Of a DNA stretch of 64,000 bases, positions 12,062-24,200 are shown piece by piece. How positions within the stretch are numbered: position 1 is the stretch's first letter; each line of letters opens with the position of its first letter. Made by a program: the position numbers and the translations under genes. Source of the stretch: Onthophagus taurus (taxonomy: Eukaryota; Arthropoda; Insecta; Coleoptera; Scarabaeidae); the NCBI RefSeq assembly GCF_036711975.1, contig NC_091975.1, positions 9,736,501 to 9,800,500 on the forward strand, in the 5' to 3' direction. A model generated the notes under the pieces. That model did not search any database. It was not told the origin of the DNA and saw only the letters and a program-made list of their open reading frames with translations.

Positions 12062-15000
12062 CTTTCATTGAAATCCACATTATCAAATTTAACATCATAT
12101 TTAACCAATATGACCTAATATATTATATAAAACCATAAAATAGAAATAAGAAAATTTAGATTGGATGAAATAGTTTCGAATGCTATACGAGATCGTGTTA
12201 AATAAATCAAGAAGAACCGAATTAATCCCCGCATTTCCAGGTGTATCCGCCACAAGCAAATATTGCACCTGGACGTGACCGAATGAAAAATTCACAAACG
12301 TAGGCCAGAAAAATATGCTCTCGTCTCTCGTTGGTTACCGGGGATGGAGAGAGAGAATCAGGAAATTGAATGGAAAACTTCCATTCGTATTTAATCCGTA
12401 TAAAAATTTAATTGGAACCTGAGTCTCCGTTGTTTTACAAAGCCCAGCGGATTTTTGTTATATATAAACGCCACCCAATTAATTTAATTACTTCGAAATG
12501 GTTTATACTGCGCGCGACCGTTTTTATGTTTATTAACACAAAACGTATTGTTCTTCAATGCGGCTATATCATTTAGTACGTTTTAGAGAACATACAGGAG
12601 CTGTCAGTGTGCCGGTTTAATTATCCCCGAAAATTTTAAAGGCATTGTCTGCAAATGACCAATTTAACTTTGAAACTGTGTTTCTGCGATTCGCGAACTC
12701 CACGTATTAATTGATTTTCAAAATTTAAATTGAATCTGCTGATAAATACATTTTTAATTTTAACATATTAATTTTAGCAAAGCTGTGGTTTATAGCAACA
12801 TGTGGTTTAGCGGCCAACTCAATAATCCTGCAAAATTGTCAATTACGACGGTAGCTTTGTGTTCGACGTGTTTTCATCACTGTCAATCGTAAAATACAAC
12901 GCGAAATCCATGTCAGTGACAAATATCGACTCTATATCGTGATTCAAACTCAATATGAAATTGTTAAAAAATGTAATGATTTGGATTAGGAATAAATTCC
13001 ATGCATAGTCTTGTCCTGTCAGTCATTCGGTTTTCTCCGGTTGAGGGTCGCGCCCGGAGCTCTGTTCTCACACCATCGATCCCGGACGCCCGAGCTCAAC
13101 TGTATTTATAGCTTGGGGAAAGGGGACTCGGGAAAACGGGAAGAGGGACCAACGCAACGTGCGGCCACCTGTTCGCTGACACTTGTTTGGTACCCGGGAA
13201 AAGAATAAAATGAGCTGTGATAACTCATCCAATTAGCATCATTCTCTTATTTAAAAAATAAAAAAATAACCTAAGTCGATTCAACTTGTCCCAAATAAGC
13301 GGTTAATCCATTAATCGGCGTCCCAATTAAGCGGATTCGACTCTATTAGCAAAAATTAAGAAACAAAAAATATAAAGTAAATGTGTTCAAAATGGGAACA
13401 TAAAAATAACGCTTGATGAGTTTCGAACTTGTGCATCGCGTGCTTTAACCCCGTCCGAAGCTTAATCGGCGGTTTTAATTCTCGATATCTCGCCCTTAAA
13501 CGTTGACATGCGATCCGATTATCAAAGGGGTGGTTTCGATTTCTTTGTTTCACTTACACTTTTTGATAAGACATTTTCGTTTTAAAACCGTCATGATTAA
13601 AGTGTCCTTAATATTTCATTTAATGATAAATCAAGTTTTTGTACGAATAACGAATGGTAATAATAAAATTTTCCGATTTTATGGATCATATTACCTGGAA
13701 TTCAGTGACCGAAAACGTAATACTGAGCGATTTTAGTCCAGGGATGAAACTTGTAGCCATGACAACGGCACACAGTTGGTGCCTGGGCTATTTAAGCACT
13801 TCAATTTTATTATTAAAAATTCATTCACAAATATTTCGTAATGTAGATTCTAAATTCTATTTAGAATTGTATTTTCTGTGGCTAATTCTTTGTAACAAGT
13901 TGAACTTGGTTTTTTTGCTTGATTATTTGAGTTACTCCCACAACATGATTCAGATTTACCATAACTTGGTTTAGTTACATCAGAAAGATAGTGACAAATA
14001 AATTACACTCAAATTGTTGCACCAACTCATATACAAAAAGATGCAGCTTTGAGTACCTTGTCATTGAAGACGTTCTTTTAACTCAAGTTGATGCCTCAAG
14101 GGTAACCTCAGAGGACATCTCAAAAACATTGAAGTTACTGAAACGATGGACGAGCTGGCCAAAGAGTTCGACTTAACATTTTCAGATTTAAACTATCATC
14201 TCTGAAGACCAACGTTGTCGACTTTGGAACGACATGGTATATATTCAAAGTCGTAGTTTTGTATTAAGTCGGCATCGATGTAGTGTCTTGCCCATTCTTG
14301 GATGCTTCAATAGTTTCATCCTCTAACTTTCTTAGTTAATTATAGATATCTTCGTAAATATCAACAAATAAACTCTTTTGCTTATCTTAATCTTAAATTT
14401 CATTAAATTTCAATTCAATATCATCGTCGTGAATTCTATTTATCTTTTCACTACGAAAATTGCCCAAAAACGTTCGTTGTTGGGAGATTGTTTGTACGAA
14501 CGTTGAGGGAAATTTACGGGCTACCTGTTGTACGTTGTGTGCGTATATTAAACGAGCCGGGCCAATATTGCCACATTTTGGAGGGTTTCCCCGCCCCGTT
14601 ACACACAATTTCTGGCTGGCAAAGAGAAACGAAGGGCGAAGTTTTTCTATATTATCGACCCTTTTTCCACAGCGCCCTCGGTATTTGTTCTGACGTCAAT
14701 CACTGACAGGGAATTTAAAAAAAAGGTGTTTTTTCTTTATTAAAAGGTGTATTTTCTTTATAACTAAGAAGCCATCACCTTTTGTTTTAAACGTAAACAT
14801 TTCTCAAGTTTCTAACCGAAACGCTCCTTTTACTTTTGGATAGTTTCGTTTCCTGGGAGGAGAGTTTGGGTGCAACTTTGTTGATTTACTATCCAAAGTA
14901 CTATAACTAGTTGGAAGTTTTAGTTTCTATCGCAATGTTTCTCTCAAAATTAAACATTTTGATTATGACGATAAGTTTAAGTCTTAAGGTAGCAATTAAA

Positions 15001-17450
15001 GTTAAAATTTTTTGTTGGGAATCTAATTGGCGGATCTGAAATCATCTTCTCCAAACTTTACTTCATTTCGTTTACTTAATTTTAATTGTTTTAGTTACGA
15101 ATCTTCGATATCTTCACAAACTTAAATAAGAAAAAAAATAGTTAATTAAAAAAGGTTTCATTTTCAATCTAATTTTCGCAGTTGCAGAAATTCTTTTCCT
15201 AATTGGGACAACCCCAGGGTCGATCTTAACTGCGAAAGTCGCTCTTTTTAAACGTTTTTTACTCATCGTCTTCTAGCAATTTAACGAAGAATTTTCTTTT
15301 GGTTGTATTTCATCTCCTACAGATTGCAAGAAAAAGAACACGTAGCTTTAGTACACAGGAGTGGAAAATCAATTCGTGGGCTGTTTATGCCCAGGGTGCA
15401 GTATTGGAAACTATATTTAGCTTTGGAGTCACGCAAAACTTTTCTTAAAAGTTCTCACAAAACTTAAAGTTACAATATCTCAACTATGGTGTTTTTCATT
15501 TTGTATCAATAAGATTTTATAGTGAGAATTTGATCAGTTTTAGTACCAATTTCAGTCCCAATTATCGGCGAGTTTCATTTCCGGTTCGATGAGTTTTCAA
15601 TTTTAGAATTATCCGGACCATTAAACATCCCTTAAGGTAAATAATTTGATTATAAAAAAATCTCGATAAAAAAAGCTAAATATTTTCCATTTCCGTATTG
15701 TTTTCGTTGATCGAGTGTAGGAGACGTGACAAAAGAGACTGTCTTGTTCAAATGGATGCAGAAAATGTCTCGGTATGGAGAGAAATTATTGATGGACCAC
15801 CTGTTGAGCGAGGTCGGAGGCATCTGCGAGGGGGTGAATTTAGCGGTATCGATCGAATCGAAGGAGGAAGACTCTGGTGGTGGGTATCGAATTACCACGA
15901 GTTTCCTATTAGATTCTGGCCCGTCTTTGATTTATGTTAAGTGCGAAGTTCTAGACGGTACTGGTCTCCTCTTCGTATATTTTAATGGAACGAAGATGCA
16001 TCCGAGGTATTGCGTTTGAAACTTAGTAGACGGGAGAAACTAAAAAATTTCTTGCCATGAAAATATGCATGGAATAAGGAATGTTTTTAAAATGGATTTT
16101 AATGTAACAAGAATTTCAAACTCATTTTATACCTTAATCGCACTTCAATCCAATTTGGATTATTAAGATTGTCTGACTTCGTACTTTGGCTTTTTTTTTA
16201 GGCTTTTTTTTTAGGCTTTTTGGCATCCTCTAAATTCTGCTTTGTTTCTTTTTGCCTATCTTCTATGTTATTATCCGAGTTCTTAGTGTGCCTTTTTGAT
16301 TTATTCGTAACTTTCAATTTTGACACAAATAAAAGGTCTTTGAGAGATGCTATATCTTTCAATGCGAAAAAGAGGCTGGTTATAAGTTGCGCAAAATGTT
16401 CGCCGTTGTGCGTGGATGTTGTTCCAAAGAATAAGGATGCTTCAATTAGGCAATGAGTGCATCAAAGCTCATCTCAAACCACTTTCTGGTGGTACATCTT
16501 TTTTAATAAACAAGAACTTTGGCGAACTGGAATTTAGACCAGTAATAATCTTGTTGCAGACTATATTTTTCTGATCAATAGAAATTTATGATAGCTATCT
16601 GAACCTTCGCTTTGTGGGTAAAACATGGTGATGTAGAGTTACCAACCTAAATTCAAATAAAATCATTAGACTCTTCTAATAAAATAAATTCCTCCATAAA
16701 ATCTACAAAATAGCAATATTAATTTTGTTTTAAAAAAAGATGAAACAAAAATAAAAATAGCGGTAATCACAGTAATCGTAAATCATGGCTTCAAGATTAA
16801 TTTCGAAAGATCCCAACTTTCCCATTTCAAGGGATTAAGAAAAGGGACCCACCCGAAGGGGAATAGTTTACGAGGACCTGTTGATAACCAACAACGTTCA
16901 AATCCAAGTACTAGTGCTTCGAGCTTAATTTTAATTTAAATATTAATTCGAAGGGTTAACCAATTAAAGTTTTCAGCCACAGAAACAATACTGAATACAG
17001 GATAGAATTGGTTTAAAAAAAATTTAAATGATTACCTCAAATACATTTCTCCATAAGTTAAATTATCGTTAAATTCTTCTTGGGCGAGAAGAGATTTATT
17101 TTCACCGTCAAAACACTTTGAAAGGAACATGTTTCTGTGTGAATCTAAAACGGAAACTGAGCTTTATTTAAAAATTGCTCGTGTGGTATTAAAATTTAAA
17201 TGCAAAAGGGTTTTAGATACACGAAAATGATTTGCTTTCAGCACACGCACCGCTAATTGATGGATACGGCGGGTTTAGGAAGTTTCAAAACGCAACATCC
17301 TGAGTTTTCAGAGTTTTATTAAATTCCTAACGCGTCGCAACTTTATTTAACTTACTTGATTTTACTTCTTTTTCTTCCAAATTTTTTATCGACTCTTCAA
17401 TTCTTCGTTTTCATTTCCCTTAAGAAACCAACATCTTGAAAGAAAAGAAT
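12062..17450. other. Gene-poor intergenic sequence
   Basis: No coding region I can defend. Several GC-richer patches stand out (about 13000-13210, 14470-14710, 15700-15960), with short frames up to 106 codons that resemble no family I know. They might be conserved non-coding elements or non-coding exons. A TGACGTCA motif is at 14691-14698. Confidence 0.5.
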
Positions 17451-17469
17451 CTCACAACTACACTGCACT

Positions 17470-17720
17470 TTCAAAAATGGAAAAGCACATCACCTTCTTC
17501 ATCTCGATCAACACAAAAAAACACCAACACCGCGTTACGTATTTCCCAACGATGACGAGTCACCGTCAAGCGGCATCTCGCGGACGCGGCCGATTGCCGA
17601 CTGCCTCCGGTTGGAGGTTCCAAAAGCTCCTGAAGCTCCCAAAGCTCCGGCGCCGAAGCTTCGTTACTGGGCTGGCCGGTTTCGCCGGGGACGAAACATG
17701 CCATATGGTGAGCTTTACCT
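17470..17720. other. GC- and CpG-rich block of unknown role
   Basis: A sharply GC- and CpG-rich block inside AT-rich DNA. On the plus strand an ATG in good insect context (CAAAAATGG, about 17474) opens a frame of about 77 codons. It runs to a donor-like ATATGGTGAGC near 17702-17712; the frame then degenerates. On the minus strand a 77-codon frame is also open. It may be a first exon or promoter island of an unidentified transcript. No family is recognised. Confidence 0.3.
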
Positions 17721-19700
17721 ACTACGGTAATTGGAGGTCCTTTCCAATTCCGATTTATCCGTCATTCTCTTGGGTTGGGACAAAAGTTCACATCCCTCAA
17801 AAAGTGGAAAAAAACCTTGTAGTCGAATTTAACACGACACAAAGATTTTTTTATTTATTAAATTTTAAAAGCTTCCATTTTTTAATTAGTTTGAGAAGGG
17901 TTGGGTTTTAATTTTCCCATTTTATAACGGTGATCAATCTTGTGTTTACACTAATTCGGTTTTTGCATTAAAAGTTTCTTGTACTCCCCAAAGATGTATA
18001 TTTTAAGGGAAATATTAAAAAATTTGAAAAAACCAAATGAAATATAAACACAAAAGATTGTAGTGGCAAAAAAAACTTGTGACTGGCTCCCGATTACAAA
18101 ACATCCGGTTGCTCTTTTTCCAAAGCGCTAAAAGTAATTAAAATGAAACGTGGAAATTTGTTCGAGGGAGTGGAAAAAATCCATTTTGACGAATTATTTT
18201 TTTTTATTTCGTTCTCGTCCACAAGAAAAGACTAAAACCTAAAATAAAACTAAATTAGGGATTTAAATGAATAAATGCTAAAACAATTTAATACAAGAGA
18301 GGTTAATAAATTAATTAACAACCTCATCAAAAATGCTGCGCAAACTCGGCTGTACAGAAACAATTTTAAAAGTGTTTAAACATTAAATTCCACATTTGGG
18401 TACAATATTCCATTTTTGGAGTTGAAACCTAATTACTGCACCATGTTAACCGTTAAAATTGATCGTCGACACGCAATTGTATGTACTTTTTGGAACGGTT
18501 AAAAGTACCGCAAAACTACTGCAATACAATAAATTGTATAGTCATAGAAACGACTTAAATAAAAAATTAATAATAATAACGTGAAGGGAAAATAAGGAGA
18601 AAGAAAATAAGGATCTCGAAAAGGTTGAGTTGAATTTGCTCGTTCTGGCGAACAACCGGGATAATTCTAGCGCGTCAAATCCTAATCTCATTATATTAAT
18701 TAAACCTGGATCCCGCCGTCAGAAATACCGGAGAGTCCGGGACGAAAATACTTGAAACTCTACCGATTATACAACGAGTAGTTGCAGTAACTTCTAACAA
18801 GAAGTGTTCTTTGCTTACTACTTCAAGAAGGACGGTTTTATCTGTTAATTATATTTTATCTAAAAAAAAGGATTGAGGAAAAAATTAAGGTTATTACTTA
18901 TTAAGATAAAAAGGTTAGTACAAAAATCAAAAGCGAAAGATTAAAATATTTCAGTGTTTTTCTTAAATCTCGGCAATGACAAGGAAATGAATTACTCATA
19001 GAAGCTAACACAAAACTCAATTGAAGAGACTTCAAAATATCATAATAGATAAAAAAAGAACGAATCCCTAATTATTAATTAGGATTAAGAAAGCAGCATG
19101 GTAAACTTAAAATCCATCTACCTTACCCTGACAAGACCAACTCCCATAAGCAGTCATCTTTGGAGGTTGGTGTCAAAGATATAAGGTCCAAGAGTGGGAA
19201 AGAGTATATTATAGTTGTAACACTACAATTATTTTAATGCGAATATTGCATAAACCTGAAATATAAGCGATATAAGGATATATTGAGTGCTGTAAATAAT
19301 TTTACGGTTAAAACGAGTAAAGCCATCCACCTGCTGCAGCTGATTTTCAAATTAGAATTATACTATCTGTTTTTCAGTGTTGCTAACCGCAATAGTTAAT
19401 TACTACAAATCTGTACTATTTTGTTTGGTATTCTTTTCATGACAAACTTTTATATTAATAACATGAAATATACACCACACTCTAAAGGAAGGGTAAAATG
19501 GGGTATCTAAAGGCTTCCAAGCAGCTTGTTTGAAACAATTATTAACGAAAAGACGATTCAGAGACATACCGAGTTAAATACAAAAAATGTAACTCAATCT
19601 CAAGAAGTTTTTATAACTGAAGAGCCAATATCTATGCTGGCAAAAAGAAAAAATGTAAAATTCAATTCAAAATTAATTTAATAAAATTAATATTCAAATG
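17721..19700. other. Intergenic AT-rich sequence
   Basis: Nothing recognisable apart from a small GC-richer patch near 18600-18770. Confidence 0.5.
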
Positions 19701-19714
19701 TGAAAGTTGGATAA

Positions 19715-19950
19715 AATGTAAGACTGAAAGTACCTGATATTGACAGAGCTAAAACTGACCCAAAAAGCATTATTGCAGTTATGGTAGATGTAAAAGAGAA
19801 TGAGCTTTAAAAACTGGGTACGAAAATTGGAGTACTAAAGCAGCTTTATACTAAGAATCAATTTACCTAATGATCTGAAGACTTTATAAAGATAGAAGAA
19901 AAAAAAACGCTTGCAACTTAGGATGTACCAAACTCTATTGGTAAAAGCCA
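19715..19950 (+). pseudogene. KRBA2/Ginger-like transposase C-terminal relic
   Basis: Plus frame reads VPDIDRAKTDPKSIIAVMVD, then after an internal stop KLGTKIGVLKQLYTKNQF. A frame change follows, with FIKIEEKK. This matches the style of the C-terminal region of KRBA2/SCAND3-type integrase-like proteins (VPDVDRGR.DPRN...LGTK.G.L.QLY....F). Stops and a frameshift show it is dead. Identification is from memory of the family pattern. Confidence 0.4.
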
Positions 19951-20589
19951 GAAAAATTATCTCTTGTTTACATTTACCAAGTCATGTTGGTAAATCTTAA
20001 GATTTACTAGTTAAACCTAAGATTTACCATAGTTCGGGATTTTGCAGTAACACATATAATAAATATTTGTAAAATATTACCTATACATCTCAATTATGGA
20101 GTCTTCAGCGTTAAAATTATAATTTGTGTCGTTTTTATTAACGCTACAATAAATAGGAGAAATCATGGTGAATCTAAACTTCGTAAATGTTGTGTTTTTA
20201 GTCTTAATATTCCAAACGCTTCCGGTTAAATAATACTAAATCTTTTCATAAAATTTCTTCTAAATCACCTAAAATAACAAAATTAAAAAAAAAAGGTAAT
20301 AAAATATGCCAAAATAAATAAAATTTGTTCAAGGATACCAATTAAAACTCACATAAAAAGTTATAATTAAACCATATATTTGAATGAAATCGCATTATTA
20401 TAACTTAAATCTCATCATTGTAATAATTTCGTATTCATTTTCAATATTTTTTTGTTTCGTATTTATTATTTTTTCTTTGAACAAAAAGATGATTTGGATA
20501 TCGGGAGATTATCAGGGAAACAAATTCAATTCGAAACTAGAAAAAATAATTAATAATAAAAAACAATAGAATCGACAAGAACATAATAA

Positions 20590-21279
20590 TTATGGAGAGA
20601 CAAGTTCACACTTTTTCCACCATCTCGATTACGCACAACGTCCATTTTTTTAATTAATTAATTTTAACTTTTATTTGTTTTTTTTTTATAAACACTGAAG
20701 TTTTTTTATTTAAACAGAAGCTCCAGATAAACATGAATTAGTTTTTAATTTTTTTTTGTGAATCGTCGGTCACTTAACTTAGTTTTTTCTTCTTCTCCGT
20801 GTTACGCAGTTTTTCCTAAAAACACTTTCTAAGTAGCTAAGATACATACAAAAAAAATGTATGGTGCCCTCAAAAAAAAAAAAAAGAAACATTTTTTTGT
20901 GCAGATTTTCCTTTTTTCGAGTGAGGGCCCACATCAAGTTTTGTTTTTATCGTGAGTGTTAATTTTTTTTTTGTGATTCGTCTTCTTGATTTTTCTTTCT
21001 TACATTTCTTATTTTTTTTTTGTTTTTTTTTACTATAATATACTCAGACATATCTCTTAGGCAGTATTTTTACTGATTACAAATACTCGAAAAAACATTT
21101 TCATTTTTTTCATCATTATCATCATCAAAAACGGGGAACAATACAATAATAAATTATAACCCATACAGAGTAAATCGATTTTTCAAATAAATTAAACGGA
21201 TGTACAAATTCTTATCATTTTTTTAGTAAATAGTATTTTTAGTACTTAATATAAATTATGTGTACCGCGAAATACATTA
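20590..21279 (-). other. Probable 3' UTR of the PRRC2/nocte gene
   Basis: Very A-rich on the sense (minus) strand, directly after the stop codon. AATAAA-type signals (TTTATT on the plus strand) occur near 20670 and 20706. The true polyadenylation site cannot be chosen from sequence alone. Confidence 0.4.
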
Positions 21280-24200
21280 TTAGTCCTTAATAGCACTAGC
21301 TTCTTCCTTTTCTTTTGCAGCTTCAGACGCTGACGTTTTCGCCACGTTTCCTATTCCCCCAGTTTTACTACCCCCCACGCTGTTCACTGATTGATTCGTA
21401 TTTCCCCCCACGTTTTGATCTCCAAGTTTTGTCTCATCCACTTTATCGCTTTGTGATGATAGTGAACCTAAGAAATTAAAAGAAAAACATTTTTTCCTCT
21501 TTAACAAACTCATTTAGTTTTAGCGATTTAACTCACGATTTATTTATTTTTTTCAATTAGTAAGTTTTTAAGACTTACTTTGAGAGGAATAGTAATTTCT
21601 TTGTGGCCCCTTTGAATTATTATTAGCACGATGCTTTTGATTCGCCGAACCACTATTTTGCACAGGATTCAAATTTGGTTGGAAGTTCATTTGAGGCCTT
21701 TGAATCGGTGTTGGATATCTTTGGGTCTAAATAGTCCTTTTTTTAATTGATTCGTTTTAATTTTTTTTGGGCTCTTACCTGATTAGACTGTTGATTTCCA
21801 ACTCCTTGATACAGATTGTATTTATGTTGCGTAGTCGGACTCGGTTGCGGTGGAGGTTGTTTACAATTTTGTCTCGATTTCGGCGATGGTATTTGGGGTC
21901 CCGAATTAAAAACCGATGACAAATCTTGTTGGTTCCCCGGACTTTTCAACTGTTGAGAGCGCCCGGTTTGATCCCCACCAACCTGTTGCGCACCACCCAT
22001 TCCCTTTAAATACGACGCGTTCTGCATGTTTTGGTTCCGAAATTGCTGTACGTTCATCGCAGCCGCAAACTGCATTTGTGACAAAAAATGCGAACTGATA
22101 TTCGTCATATTCGGACTGCTGTGCGATTGATTGTGTGTGCCAAAAACGTTCCCTTGAAGACCATAACTGGCTTGGTGTTGTTGAAGAGGTCCCGATTGCA
22201 AAGTCGAACTGCCAGGTTGTTGGAAGTATCCGGTTTGGCCACCTAAACAACATTGTTTTACTAAGATAAAAACGTCTTACCTTTAATTTTCTAAAAATTA
22301 AGTTAATCATTAATAAGTACCAAATTAAAAGCATGCAGATAAATAAATAAAAACACCAACAACAAGACAATACATTTTATTGAAAGTTCTACAAAAAAAA
22401 CACTAAAATACGACTACATGAAAAAAAATGTTCAAAATGAACCCAATTTTAATATTCTTTTGAAGCCAAAAGCGAAAGCCTAACCACAAAAATAGCACCA
22501 CACCAATAAATCACCACAAAAAAAGAATGCAACAAAATGATTAACATCTCCATGATGTAGTACAATTAAAACGTTTTGCTCTACCTGTTGATCCTGAATA
22601 ATACGAAGAAGAGGGCTGCAACGCTTGAACGACGTTGTTTTGAACCGGCCCCGTTGGCGCCCTTTGCATCACTCCAGTATTCGGAAGATAATTGGGCTGG
22701 ATTGAAGGGTCGTAAGTCATATACAATTGTTGGCCTTGTTGAGATTGTTGTTGATACGTTTGACCAACAGCTCCCGTTTTAGTACCTTAAATTTTTTTTA
22801 TTTCATTAATAACACCTAAGAAGTAATAAATAAAATAAAGGAGCAATAAATAAAGTGTTATCTTAATATCTAAACATGTTATTTTAGGGTTTGTTTTAGC
22901 AACAGTTGATTAATTCTGCTTCTTAATACAAAGAAATAGGGATGATCAAAATTGTGTTAAAAAGAAGCAAGAAATTAGATTGTTCTACAAATTTCTTAAT
23001 GTTCTATGTTTGGAATAGATTTCTGCAGGCGGAAAATAATGTTTGATGGATTGTGAAATGATGAAATATGAGGATAGAAAGAATACAAGATGTGGAAGAG
23101 ATCCAAGAGATATTAGAAGTGAGTCCTGAGGTTGAGTAGGGAGACTCCGGGATTATAGTGAGAGAGGATATATGTATTGTAGCTATTATATTTTAAAAAT
23201 TGTATACAGAAGTAACAATAAACTATATTATATATACAATTTGCACAAATGGGTTGAAATTAATTATAACCTAGTATTATGTTGTTGATTAGCAGCATCA
23301 CTTTAAATGGGATTTGTTTTAATTGGCCAAACCAGCCCTTAAAAAAGGAACTGAAACAGGTTTTAATTTGGAATCATTAACTGCATTCGCGCCATCATCA
23401 CTGTAGCCTACAGTGAGCCGTCTGGAGCCAGAACTGATGACGTTTGTCTCATATTTGTATCTGATCTTGAAACCAATGGTGAAGTAATCAAACTTGCATT
23501 CAAACATTCGTAGCAAATTTCCAAATCATCCAAATTATGTGCCCTGATTTCCTTTCAAGTATACACTTCCTAACCCAACATCGTCTTTTCTTCCATTTTT
23601 CTTTCAATTTTGACAACTGATTCATTCTTTGTGCTAAAGTAGCACCAAAAATCGAACTCACCATAGCACAAATCTCGATGAGCTAGTTTATGGTCGACTT
23701 TTCGCGATTTCCAGCTGAATTACGTTTTTGTTACTACTTCAGTCCGTGTGAACGGTGAGGTTTTGATAATATTTTCATTCCAAATCTGTTGTGAAGAGTC
23801 TATGCACCTCAACGTATTTAGATCGTAAGGCGCGATTAAAAAGACGCAGCGTTGCCGGATTGCGATTCTGATAACGTTCTAGGTACAGGGTTATTATAAA
23901 TGATGGACCCATTTTTAAAGATGAATATTTATTAAAGTACAGATCCAAAATGAACAACCTTTATACTAATGGAAAGAGGAAGTTTCAAAGTTTTTTTGCA
24001 ATACACTATAAATGTTCAATGTGTCCACCGTCCGCTGCACGGGAAACATCTATGCGGTAGCCGAACTCGTCCCACACACAAGCAAGTGTATCTACTGTTA
24101 CTGAGTGCACAGCAGCTGTGATACGGTTCTGCAGATCGTCCAGAGTTGTTGGTAGAGGTGGGACGTAAACAGCTTCCTTAACATAAACCCATAAGAAGTA

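Noticed and set aside
13011-13208. 65-codon plus frame in a GC-richer patch
   Set aside because: No family resemblance, no splice context and low complexity; kept only as a note under the intergenic entry.
13380-13480. tRNA-like B-box string near GAGTTTCGAACTTG
   Set aside because: No matching A-box at the right distance and no cloverleaf could be drawn.
15726-16019. 97-codon plus frame with an overlapping 82-codon minus frame
   Set aside because: Neither strand gives a recognisable product or convincing exon ends.
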